Positions 1 to 7,063 are shown, numbered from the stretch's first letter. The stretch: DNA of 7,063 bases from Candidatus Eiseniibacteriota bacterium (GCA_030622265.1 JAUXGG010000082.1:1-7063), one strand, 5' to 3'. Translations and numbers: made by a program. The notes: generated from the sequence alone by a model not told the origin.

Positions 1-1
1 C

Positions 2-1435
2 GGCGATACAGGTGCAGGCGATAACGGCATCAAAGTTATGGCCGTCGACCTGGCCACCTCGGAGGCCAATGCATGTGTTAAGGAGATAGGATTTCGCATT
101 CCTGCCGGCAGCGATGATCTCGAGATGGAAGCCACCTTCGAGGGCTTCAACCAGGGAGATCCGCAGAGCAGGATCGTGGAGGTATTCTTGCGAGAAGGCC
201 TGCTGGAGAGGGCGGTCTTTTCCCCGGGGGAGTTCGCCCGGGAGAAGGAGACCTTCCGGCTTCCCGCGTTCGAGGGTTTCCTCTGGGGCGAGGTAGCGAT
301 GGCCGAGGATGTACTTCCCATAGACGACCGGCGCTTCTTCGGCCTTCCATCCCGAAGGCGGAGCGTAGGAATTGTCGGCGACGGCTACTATGTGGCGACG
401 GCCCTGAGTCCGGAGGGCAGCGGCGGCTTCCGCTCCGTGAGGATCGAGGAAGGAACGGTAAACCGCGAGAGCTTGGGCCGCCTGGACATACTCATTGCCG
501 ATAATGTGGCGCGGTTCAGTCCGCTTGAGATCGAGGCGATCTCGGAATTCCTGAGGGGTGGGGGCAGCCTGATGCTCTTCCTCGGGAGCCGGGTGGACAT
601 TGGCGCATACAACCGGAACCTGTTTCCCCGCATAGGCGGGCCGCGCATAGAGGCCGTCTCGGAGGGTGGCCGGTCGGGGTACTATACGATTGACAGGGTG
701 GATCACGGCCACAGGATCTTCGCCAAGTTCAAGCCGGAGGAGAGTCCCTTCGGAGATACGAGGTTCTACCAGTTCATGAAAGCGGACCCTGGCGAGGGCG
801 CCGTGATAGCATCCTTCTCCGACGGATCGCCGGCGATCATCGATTCGGGGAACAGGGTACTCCTCTTCACCAGCTCGGCGGACATAGCGTGGAATGACTT
901 CGCCCTTTCATCGCAGTTTCTTCCCATCGTGCACGAGGCCTTGCTTCATCTGTCATCCAGGGCGGGCTTGAGCCAGTCATACACGGTCGGGGAGGAGATC
1001 CATACCAGGGTATCGGGAGCTGCTGGCGAGGTCACTTTCGAAGGGCCGAGCGGCGCTGTCCGGCATTTCCCGGAGACTCTGGGACGCGTCACGGTGTACC
1101 GGATCGAATCTCCGGAAGAGCCGGGTGTCTATTTCCTCAAAACCGACCGGGAGACACTTTCGGTTTTTGCTATCAATGTAGATACATCAGAATCTGATCT
1201 AACGAAAGTGGCTTTGGACCAGGTCAAGTCCAGGCTGTTGGGCTTGGAATTCAGGAGGGTGACCGCTGCCGATGATATCGGCGAGTCGGCCTCACTCCTG
1301 AGGCAGGGACGGGACCTTGCCCGGATCCTGCTCTGGGTGGCGCTGCTGCTTCTTATTCTTGAGAGCCTGCTCGGCTCGGGCCTCTGGCAGCGTTTCAGGG
1401 TAGATCAAGACGAAGATGCTTTCACATATAGTTAG
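2..1435 (+). CDS. BatA-type membrane protein, C-terminal part (5' partial)
   Basis: The frame is open to the left edge, so the ATG at base 38 is probably internal: twelve codons before it read through in frame. Numbering from base 2, 477 residues are visible. Residues about 25-110 look like the beta-sandwich that follows the von Willebrand A region in BatA-like proteins, ending in the typical step LPIDDRRFFGLP before a hydrophobic strand (VGIVGDGYYVATAL). Residues about 155-200 (LDILIADNVARFSPLEIEAI, then a Gly-rich turn and LMLFLG) resemble the amidotransferase-like fold of these proteins. Bases about 840-960 encode the familiar block NRVLLFTSSADIAWNDF followed by FLPIVHEALLHL. One membrane helix (residues about 442-461, ILLWVALLLLILESLLG) is followed by a short charged tail. 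In this family, two N-terminal membrane helices and a VWA-like domain would lie off the window. The role is poorly known; 'aerotolerance' is a historical label. I am confident of the family type and not of the function. Confidence 0.72.
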   Translation, partial: GDTGAGDNGIKVMAVDLATSEANACVKEIGFRIPAGSDDLEMEATFEGFNQGDPQSRIVEVFLREGLLERAVFSPGEFAREKETFRLPAFEGFLWGEVAMAEDVLPIDDRRFFGLPSRRRSVGIVGDGYYVATALSPEGSGGFRSVRIEEGTVNRESLGRLDILIADNVARFSPLEIEAISEFLRGGGSLMLFLGSRVDIGAYNRNLFPRIGGPRIEAVSEGGRSGYYTIDRVDHGHRIFAKFKPEESPFGDTRFYQFMKADPGEGAVIASFSDGSPAIIDSGNRVLLFTSSADIAWNDFALSSQFLPIVHEALLHLSSRAGLSQSYTVGEEIHTRVSGAAGEVTFEGPSGAVRHFPETLGRVTVYRIESPEEPGVYFLKTDRETLSVFAINVDTSESDLTKVALDQVKSRLLGLEFRRVTAADDIGESASLLRQGRDLARILLWVALLLLILESLLGSGLWQRFRVDQDEDAFTYS

Positions 1436-4400
1436 GAAGATAAGCCAGAGCGATAGCGTCCGTGCTGTCCTTGAGACTGTGCGCGGCGCCCGGGAGCCCG
1501 TCCGCATTGGGGGTCTCGTGGGCTCCAGTACGTCCATTTTCGCAGGGATCCTCCATGAGGAGCTGGATGTTACTACCGCCGTCATCTGTCCGGATGATTC
1601 TGAGAGCATACGCGAAGACCTCGAGAGCCTCCTGGGAGAGGACCGGGTGTTCTACTTTCCTGACTGGGAAATCCTTCCCTATGATGAGTTCTCCCCCCAC
1701 GATGCGATAGTTGGAACCAGGCTTAAGACGCTCGCCGCCCTCCTGGACGGCCGCACCGGCGTGGTGGTTATTCCGTTGAGGGCATTCCTGCGACAGATCA
1801 TGCCGCCCGGGGATCTGGGCGAGAGCATTGTGAAGATTGCGCTCAAGGAGAGACTCGAGCCCAGGGACCTGATTGCCGGGCTCGTCGAGATGGGATACGC
1901 ACGCCATTCCGTTGTCGAGGACGTGGGCGCATTCGCCATAAGGGGTGGCATCGTCGATGTCTATCCTCAGGGACGGGACAACCCCGTGAGGATCGAGCTT
2001 TTCGGAGACGAAGTGGAGTCGATAAGGGAATTCGATCCTCTCACGCAGCGCTCGGTCGGGAAAATCGACAGCGCGAGAATCCTGCCGGCCAAAGAAGTCG
2101 TGATGACCGACGCCTCGGCAAGACGTTTCATGAACGCCTTGAAAGGCCGGCGCCTGAGGGGCAAGCACGTGGAGGATGTCGCCCTGCACGTCAAGGACAG
2201 GTTCTTCTTTGACGGCATGGAGGCCTATGCCCAGCATTTCTATTCCACGCCCGCAACCATCGCGTCCTATCTGCCCGAGGATGCCGCATACATCTTTCTT
2301 GATCCTGTCTCGCTCCAGGCAAAAGCCGATGGCATTGCCACCGAGGCGGAAGCCCGGTTCAAGGACGGCAAGGGAAAGGCCGGGGGCCTTCCACCGCCCG
2401 AGACCGTCTTCTCGGGAATCGAAGATGCCAGAGCCGGACTCAAGCAAGGCAGGATCGTCGAGGTTCCGGCTCTTAAGATAAGGCCGGATACCCCCTGGCT
2501 GGATTTCAGGAGCCCCGAATCCTTCGGCGGCAGCCTCAAGGTCTTGAATTCGGTAATCGATGAAGCCCTCGAGGAAAATTACGAGGTCTACATCCTCTGT
2601 GACAATATCGGCCAGGCCGAGCGGCTTGAGGAAGTAGTCGCGGCAGAGGAGGGCGACCACGCAGAGGGTGGCCCCGGGGAGAGTGGTCGCGCGGCGAGCG
2701 GTGGTACCGCAGAGCGCGGCACGGTGGCCATCGGCGTGGGAGGCCTCAAGAAGGGTTTCGTGTTTCCTGAGGCCAGGCTCAAGGTCCTGACCGATCACGA
2801 GATATTCGGGCGCTATCGCCGTAAGCCGCGCTATCCGCGTTTCCGCGGCGAAGGTCCGATCGAGAGCTACAGGGCATTGAATGCGGGGGACTATGTCGTT
2901 CACGTCAACCACGGCATCGGTAAGTATGGGGGGACGCGAAGGCTGGCCGTCGAGGGCAGGGAAACCGAGTGCCTGCTGGTCAGCTACCAGGGCGGCGACA
3001 AGCTATATGTCCCCATCGTGCAGCTTGACCTTTTGCAGAAATACATTGGCAAGGATGGCGAACCGCCGGCCTTGAGCAGGTTGGGCGGTGCCGCCTGGGA
3101 GCGGATCAAGGCCAGAACCAAGAAGGCCATCAGGGAGATGGCCGAGGAGCTGATCAGGATCTACGCCATGCGGAAAGCCCGGCCGGGCCATGCCTTTCCG
3201 GCCGATACCAGGTGGCAGAAAGAGCTCGAGGCGTCCTTCATCTATGAGGACACCCCGGACCAGGCCCGCGCGACCTCAGACATCAAGCGTGACATGGAGA
3301 GCTCGCGCCCCATGGATCGCCTGATATGCGGTGATGTCGGGTACGGCAAGACGGAGGTCGCGATAAGAGCCGCCTTCAAGGCCGTGATGGACGGTAAGCA
3401 GGTGGCCATACTGGTGCCCACGACCGTCCTGGCCCAGCAGCATTACTACACATTCACCGAACGCCTGGCCGAGTATCCGCTCACCGTTGAGATGCTGAGC
3501 AGGTTCAGGAGCCGGACCGAACAGAAGAGGATTGTCAGCGACCTCTCCGACGGCAAGATCGATATCGTGATCGGCACCCACCGGCTCATCCAGAAAGACG
3601 TGGAGTTCAAGGACGTGGGCCTGATCATCATCGACGAGGAGCAGAGGTTCGGGGTGGCGCACAAGGAAACCTTCAAGAAGATGAGGGCGACCCTGGATGT
3701 GCTTACTCTCACGGCCACGCCGATTCCGCGAACCCTTCACATGGCACTTTTGGGAGCAAGGGACATGTCGATCATAGACACCCCTCCCAAGGACCGCCTG
3801 CCGGTGGACACCGAGGTGGTGCAGTTCGATGAGGAAGTGATCGTGAGCGCAGTGCTTCGCGAGCTCGACCGCGGCGGCCAGGTCTTCTTCGTCCACAACA
3901 GGGTTGAGACCATCGCCACGGTTGCGGCCCATGTCTCCGAGCTTTTGCCCGAGGCGCGAATAGCGGTCGCTCACGGGCAGATGAAAGAGAAAGAGCTCGA
4001 ACGCGTCATGCTTGACTTCGTCAACCGCGAATCGGACATCCTGGTCTCTACCATGATAGTCGAGTCGGGACTGGATATTCCCAATGTCAATACCATAATC
4101 GTGAACCGCGCGGACACCCTGGGCCTGGCGCAGCTCTATCAGCTCAGGGGCCGGGTTGGAAGGTCGAGGCACAGGGCCTATGCATATCTCCTGATACCCC
4201 GCAGGCTTCGCCTCACCGATGAGCAGCGCAAGCGCCTCAAAACCCTGACGGAGTTCACCGACCTGGGGTCGGGCTTTAAGATAGCCATGCGTGATCTCGA
4301 GATCAGGGGCGCCGGGAACATTCTCGGGCCCCAGCAGAGCGGCTTCATAGCCGAAGTGGGCTTCGATCTCTATTGCCGGCTGCTCGAGGAAGCCGCCAAG

Positions 4401-4874
4401 GAAATCAAGGGAGAGCCCGTGGTGGCGAGGCTCACGACCAAGGTGGAAACCGACCTGCCCGCCTATATCCCGGAGAGCTATGTTGGTGATGAGAAGCAGC
4501 GGGTGGTCTTTTATAAGCGGCTCATCGAGATCCAGGCCCTCGAGGGCATCGATGAGCTTAAGGCAGAGCTCGAGGACCGCTATGGTCGTTATCCGGCGGA
4601 GGTCGCGAACCTCTTGGAATTCCAGAAGATAAGAATTCTTGCGGCCCGCACCGGCATCGAAAGAATCGTGGTCAAGAGATCGACCATCCTGCTCGAGGCC
4701 GGCAAGGACAGAAAACTGCCGATGAAACTGATGGAAGAGATCGTCAGGGCCGGCATCGGCATCGAGCTCAAGGCGCTGGAAAGGCCATGCATAAAGGTAA
4801 CAAGCGTCCCGGACGGGGAACGCGAGAGGCTTGAAGTGGTTAGAAAGGTGTTGCTGGCCCTCGCGGCCGTGTGA
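1416..4874 (+). CDS. mfd: Transcription-repair coupling factor Mfd
   Basis: Mfd is a cytoplasmic ATP-driven DNA translocase that pushes stalled RNA polymerase off damaged DNA and recruits UvrA for nucleotide excision repair. The product is 1152 residues, close to the 1148 of E. coli Mfd. In order it shows a UvrB-like N-terminal module (residues about 1-350, with RGGIVDVYPQG from R176), a variable D3 domain (about 375-470), and the CarD-like RNA polymerase interaction domain (about 489-550, NAGDYVVHVNHGIGKYGG). The RecG-like motor follows, with Walker A GDVGYGKTE (639-647), DEEQ box (740-743), motif III TATPIPRT (766-773), motif V STMIVESGLDIP (878-889) and motif VI QLRGRVGR (909-916). The TRG segment contains DLEIRGAG (960-967), and the C-terminal TRCF domain begins near 1010 (PAYIPESYVGDEKQ). 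All motor motifs are intact. The ATG at 1416 fits the expected N-terminus, although the nearest purine-rich match, AGGG, lies 15 bases away; the 20-base overlap with the upstream gene suggests translational coupling. One oddity is the low-complexity insertion at residues about 410-434. Confidence 0.98.
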   Translation: MLSHIVRKISQSDSVRAVLETVRGAREPVRIGGLVGSSTSIFAGILHEELDVTTAVICPDDSESIREDLESLLGEDRVFYFPDWEILPYDEFSPHDAIVGTRLKTLAALLDGRTGVVVIPLRAFLRQIMPPGDLGESIVKIALKERLEPRDLIAGLVEMGYARHSVVEDVGAFAIRGGIVDVYPQGRDNPVRIELFGDEVESIREFDPLTQRSVGKIDSARILPAKEVVMTDASARRFMNALKGRRLRGKHVEDVALHVKDRFFFDGMEAYAQHFYSTPATIASYLPEDAAYIFLDPVSLQAKADGIATEAEARFKDGKGKAGGLPPPETVFSGIEDARAGLKQGRIVEVPALKIRPDTPWLDFRSPESFGGSLKVLNSVIDEALEENYEVYILCDNIGQAERLEEVVAAEEGDHAEGGPGESGRAASGGTAERGTVAIGVGGLKKGFVFPEARLKVLTDHEIFGRYRRKPRYPRFRGEGPIESYRALNAGDYVVHVNHGIGKYGGTRRLAVEGRETECLLVSYQGGDKLYVPIVQLDLLQKYIGKDGEPPALSRLGGAAWERIKARTKKAIREMAEELIRIYAMRKARPGHAFPADTRWQKELEASFIYEDTPDQARATSDIKRDMESSRPMDRLICGDVGYGKTEVAIRAAFKAVMDGKQVAILVPTTVLAQQHYYTFTERLAEYPLTVEMLSRFRSRTEQKRIVSDLSDGKIDIVIGTHRLIQKDVEFKDVGLIIIDEEQRFGVAHKETFKKMRATLDVLTLTATPIPRTLHMALLGARDMSIIDTPPKDRLPVDTEVVQFDEEVIVSAVLRELDRGGQVFFVHNRVETIATVAAHVSELLPEARIAVAHGQMKEKELERVMLDFVNRESDILVSTMIVESGLDIPNVNTIIVNRADTLGLAQLYQLRGRVGRSRHRAYAYLLIPRRLRLTDEQRKRLKTLTEFTDLGSGFKIAMRDLEIRGAGNILGPQQSGFIAEVGFDLYCRLLEEAAKEIKGEPVVARLTTKVETDLPAYIPESYVGDEKQRVVFYKRLIEIQALEGIDELKAELEDRYGRYPAEVANLLEFQKIRILAARTGIERIVVKRSTILLEAGKDRKLPMKLMEEIVRAGIGIELKALERPCIKVTSVPDGERERLEVVRKVLLALAAV
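2643..2720 (+). repeat. Repetitive Gly/Glu/Ala insertion within Mfd domain D3
   Basis: Between the conserved D3 stretch CDNIGQAERLEEVV and the block GLKKGFVFPEARLKVLTDHE, other Mfd proteins have only a short linker. Here there are about 25 extra residues (410-434) rich in Gly, Glu, Ala and Ser. At the DNA level, three imperfect copies of gcagagNNNggc start at 2643, 2661 and 2709, encoding AEEG, AEGG and AERG. Both flanks stay in the same frame, so this is an in-frame expansion and not a frameshift. It is probably a flexible surface loop. Confidence 0.6.
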
Positions 4875-4890
4875 TACTTTGGCTCGGAAG

Positions 4891-4900
4891 AAAGGAGAGG
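4891..4900 (+). promoter_or_regulatory. Ribosome binding site of the duplicated-parvulin gene
   Basis: The sequence aaaggagagg contains a strong AGGAG core at 4893-4897, eight bases before the ATG at 4906. It decides the start: an in-frame ATG at 4831 lies inside the end of mfd and would add 25 residues in front of an otherwise clean signal peptide. The whole spacer between the mfd stop and this ATG is 31 bases, with no room for a convincing terminator or promoter, which supports co-transcription. Confidence 0.8.
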
Positions 4901-4905
4901 GAACC

Positions 4906-6609
4906 ATGAAAAAGTTCATTATGATCTTGTGTTTGGCGGCACTGGCCGCGTTCTCGCTTACATGCGGCACATCGGAGGATAAAGCCGTTGCCAGGGTGGG
5001 CGGCGAGATCATGACCGTAGCCATGGTCAAGGAACACTACCTGGCCATCAGCCGGGAGGCCAGGCCGGAGCTGCCGACCTTCGATGAGCAAGAGCAATTT
5101 GTCCGGGACATCGTGAGCAAGGAGATTCTAGCGACGGAAGCCCGGAAGATAGGCATAGACAAGCTCCCGGAAGTAACGCAGGCCACCAACAATGCGATCC
5201 AGCGAAAAGCCTGGGAGGTTTTCTACCAGGAGCAGGTGAAATCGGCGGTTGAGGTAACCGAGGCGGATATCCAGGATCTCTATGAGAAGCAGAGGTACTC
5301 CTACCACCTGCTCTGGATATTCCTGCGGTCACAGGCCCAAGCCGATGAAGTCTCGAGGAGAATTGCGGCCGGGGAGGATTTCGGCAAACTGGCGGAGATT
5401 TACTCAATGGATCCTTCGAGGGAGCGGGCCGGCGACATAGGCGCCAGGCCCCTCGGCACACTCCCGCAGTCGGTGGAGGAGACGGTGAACGCCTTGTCCC
5501 CGGGTGGGGTGACCGACCCCATCGTTTATGACAGCTACTATGTAATCATCAAGTTGGTGGAGAAGGCAGAGCAACAAGTCCCGGACCTCGAGGGCGCTCG
5601 CCCGGGGCTGGAGGCCATGATAAGAACGCGCCGCGAAACCGCGCGGCAGAGGGAAATGGCCGCAGAGATCAAGGCCAAGTACGGCCTGACCTTCCTCCCT
5701 GACGCCCTGGAGACGATAGCCAAGAGAACCAGGGAACTCTATAGCTCGGAGGATGTCCGCACCGGGCTCATCCCCGAGTTCTCGGATGAGGAACTCGCCA
5801 GGAACCTGGTGCAGTATGAGGGCGGCGAGTGGCGAATCAGGACTTACACGGATAAGATCAAGATGCAAGCCCCGTCGATGAGACCGGGTTATGGCACCGA
5901 CAGTGAAACCATAAAGTCGGTGATCGGGGATTTCATTACCGGAGAGCTCTGGATGGTCGAGATCCAGAATGAAGGCTATACCCAGAGGCCCGAAGTCCTG
6001 GCCCTTGCGAACAGAGTAAGGGAAGAAGCCATGATCACCGCCCTCCATGAGGAACTGGTACGCAATATCGAAATGAGCGAGGAAGATCTCAGGATCTTCT
6101 ACGAAGAGCGGAAATCAGAGCTGATGAGCGAGACCTCGGTGCTCCTGGCCATGATCACGTTTGAGACCGAGGAGGAGGCGGCCGAAGTCCACCGGCTGCT
6201 GGACGCCGGCGGGAGCTTCGCGGACCTTGCCAGGGAACGGTCCTTCGACAGGAATACCGGTGAAAACGGCGGGGCCCTCAGAGGACACCTTCTCCAGCGG
6301 AGTCTCGAGACGTTCCCGGACATAGAAATCTTAATCAACGGCCTGGCCGTGGGGAGCTACTCTGAACCCGCACCCATGCCGATGGGACTCTTCCCGGGGA
6401 ATTATGGTATCTTCAAGCTGCTTGAGAGGAAGGAGTCCAGGCAAATGACCTTCGAAGAGGTCCGGGACGAGCTGAGCAATAGCGCGCTTGTGTTTGAACA
6501 GGACAAAGCGTTCGGAGAGTGGCTTGTGGCAAAGATGGAAGAGTACGATGTCGAGATATATCCCGCCGGGCTGGAATCCATGAATTTCCGGGAGCTGAGG
6601 GGGCAGTAG
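4906..6609 (+). CDS. Exported SurA/PrsA-like protein with two parvulin-type domains
   Basis: This 567-residue protein is probably a periplasmic folding factor. The start MKKFIMILCLAALAAFSLTC is a clear signal peptide. Cys20 could be a lipidation site, but Thr at -1 departs from the usual Gly/Ala/Ser, so lipid anchoring is uncertain. A SurA_N-like helical region (about 26-125) opens with AVARVGGEIMTVAMV. Parvulin-like domain 1 spans about 132-222 (AGEDFGKLAEIYSMDPS, then AGDIG, then YYVIIKLVEK). A helical middle region follows (about 223-405). Parvulin-like domain 2 spans about 408-510 (GGSFADLARERSFDRNTGEN, then GGALRG, then NYGIFKLLERK). The two halves share more than the parvulin fold: the PEV...FYEE helices preceding each domain also match, so the gene looks internally duplicated. 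By hand alignment, the conserved parvulin histidines are replaced in both domains (Trp137 and Val213; Met416 and Gly501), so isomerase activity is doubtful and a holdase or chaperone role is more likely. It lies 31 bases after mfd and 29 bases before another SurA-like gene. Confidence 0.85.
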   Translation: MKKFIMILCLAALAAFSLTCGTSEDKAVARVGGEIMTVAMVKEHYLAISREARPELPTFDEQEQFVRDIVSKEILATEARKIGIDKLPEVTQATNNAIQRKAWEVFYQEQVKSAVEVTEADIQDLYEKQRYSYHLLWIFLRSQAQADEVSRRIAAGEDFGKLAEIYSMDPSRERAGDIGARPLGTLPQSVEETVNALSPGGVTDPIVYDSYYVIIKLVEKAEQQVPDLEGARPGLEAMIRTRRETARQREMAAEIKAKYGLTFLPDALETIAKRTRELYSSEDVRTGLIPEFSDEELARNLVQYEGGEWRIRTYTDKIKMQAPSMRPGYGTDSETIKSVIGDFITGELWMVEIQNEGYTQRPEVLALANRVREEAMITALHEELVRNIEMSEEDLRIFYEERKSELMSETSVLLAMITFETEEEAAEVHRLLDAGGSFADLARERSFDRNTGENGGALRGHLLQRSLETFPDIEILINGLAVGSYSEPAPMPMGLFPGNYGIFKLLERKESRQMTFEEVRDELSNSALVFEQDKAFGEWLVAKMEEYDVEIYPAGLESMNFRELRGQ

Positions 6610-6624
6610 GGTTGAGAGATCTAC

Positions 6625-6631
6625 AAGGAAG
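6625..6631 (+). promoter_or_regulatory. Ribosome binding site of the surA-like gene
   Basis: The purine run aaggaag lies seven bases before a GTG at 6639 and is the best Shine-Dalgarno match in the short gap. It favours GTG 6639 over TTG 6612, which is only two bases after the preceding stop, and over ATG 6663, whose nearby purines are too close and which would remove the basic N-terminus of the signal peptide. Confidence 0.55.
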
Positions 6632-6638
6632 CGTTCCG

Positions 6639-7063
6639 GTGAGAAGCGTACTTGCGGAGATCATGCTGGTCTGCATGGTGCTTATGGCGGTCCTGACGGG
6701 ACAGGCCGGGGCTAGGGAGCTCGTGGACCAGATCGTTGCCATCGTCGAGGAGGAGCCGATATTCCTGAGCGATGTCGATGACGCCATGGCGGAGATTCTT
6801 TACGTGGCGAGGATGCGTGGCGAGCCCATGCCGTCGGATTCCGAGGAGGTTGCCGCGCTCAGGGAAGGGCTGCTTGAGAGTGTGATCGAGCGCCACATCG
6901 TGATCGCCAAGGCCAAGAAACTCGGGCTTGAGGTGACACGGACCGAGGTCGAGGATGCGCTGGATGACTGGGTCAACGACATGGTGAGGGCGAGCGGGTC
7001 GGAGGCCGCCTTCGAGATGGAGCTCGAGCGCCAGGGCACGACATTGAAGGATCTCAAGACCCA
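6639..7063 (+). CDS. SurA-like periplasmic chaperone / peptidyl-prolyl isomerase, N-terminal part (3' partial)
   Basis: The reading frame runs off the right edge with 141 complete codons visible. From the GTG start the product opens with Arg2 and a hydrophobic stretch (residues about 8-21, IMLVCMVLMAVLTG), then QAGA before RELVDQ, a plausible signal peptidase I site after residue 25. The mature start (ELVDQIVAIVEEEPIFLSDV) is the hallmark of the SurA N-terminal domain, which carries outer-membrane proteins across the periplasm. It continues with LRE.LLE.VIERHIVIAKAKKLGLEVTRTEVEDALD and FEMELERQGTTLKDLKT, the usual helical SurA_N pattern. The parvulin domains expected next lie beyond the window, so I cannot say how many exist or whether they are catalytic. 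It follows the other SurA-type gene by 29 bases, probably in the same transcript. GTG 6639 is my preferred start; TTG 6612 would add nine residues. Confidence 0.82.
   Translation, partial: MRSVLAEIMLVCMVLMAVLTGQAGARELVDQIVAIVEEEPIFLSDVDDAMAEILYVARMRGEPMPSDSEEVAALREGLLESVIERHIVIAKAKKLGLEVTRTEVEDALDDWVNDMVRASGSEAAFEMELERQGTTLKDLKT

Noticed and set aside
38..1435. Treating the first gene as complete from the ATG at base 38
   Set aside because: The frame stays open upstream to the window edge, there is no good ribosome binding site before base 38, and the protein would begin in the middle of a BatA-type domain order.
2640..2720. Possible frameshift or sequencing error behind the odd stretch in Mfd
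   Set aside because: Conserved Mfd sequence continues in the same frame on both sides, so the extra length is a multiple of three and reads as a true in-frame insertion.
1422..2912. Long reverse-strand open frame (496 codons) inside mfd
   Set aside because: It lies wholly antisense to a gene with intact Mfd motifs, and its translation resembles no known family. It is a by-product of high GC content and codon bias.
4831..4905. Upstream start for the duplicated-parvulin gene
   Set aside because: The extra 25 residues overlap the mfd end and spoil the signal peptide, whereas the ATG at 4906 has a strong, well-spaced Shine-Dalgarno.
4875..4905. Terminator or promoter between mfd and the next gene
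   Set aside because: The 31-base gap holds no GC-rich hairpin followed by T residues and no recognisable -35/-10 pair; most of it is the ribosome binding site.
3276..5030. Reverse-strand open frame of 584 codons across the mfd end and the next gene's start
   Set aside because: It is antisense to the conserved helicase motor and to a clear signal peptide, is rich in His/Asp/Leu as expected for an antisense shadow, and has no recognisable domain.
5404..6048. Reverse-strand open frame of 214 codons in the duplicated-parvulin gene
   Set aside because: It is fully antisense to a well-supported coding region and has no recognisable motif.

Overview
The window is a compact, GC-rich stretch of bacterial chromosome. 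It carries four genes on the + strand, nearly end to end, and they look like one transcription unit. The first and last are cut by the window edges. No gap exceeds about 31 bases, and I see no promoter, terminator, RNA gene, mobile element or CRISPR array.

Layout: (1) bases 2-1435 hold the C-terminal part of a BatA-type membrane protein, with its N-terminus left of the window. (2) Bases 1416-4874 hold a complete mfd gene for the transcription-repair coupling factor (1152 residues), which overlaps the previous gene by 20 bases. (3) Bases 4906-6609 hold a secreted, probably lipid-anchored protein of the SurA/PrsA/PpiC type with two parvulin-like domains. (4) From base 6639 to the right edge lies the start of a SurA-like periplasmic chaperone. 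Genes 3 and 4 start after recognisable Shine-Dalgarno sequences, whereas mfd has almost none and probably relies on translational coupling.

Organism: two exported SurA/PpiC-type chaperones in a row imply a diderm bacterium with outer-membrane proteins to fold. BatA-type proteins with this ligand-like region and C-terminal membrane anchor are, from memory, common in Bacteroidota/FCB relatives, Planctomycetes and similar phyla. The high GC content with frequent AGG arginine and some ATA isoleucine codons would suit an uncultured FCB-like lineage, but this placement is a weak inference.

How the genes fit together: Mfd is a cytoplasmic DNA-repair motor that removes stalled RNA polymerase and recruits UvrA. 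The two genes after it act outside the cytoplasm on protein folding, and the one before it is a membrane protein. The grouping is therefore probably a conserved housekeeping neighbourhood rather than a single pathway. I found no new multi-gene system. The most interesting points are the internally duplicated parvulin protein, both of whose domains seem to have lost the conserved histidines, and a repetitive Gly/Glu/Ala insertion in Mfd.
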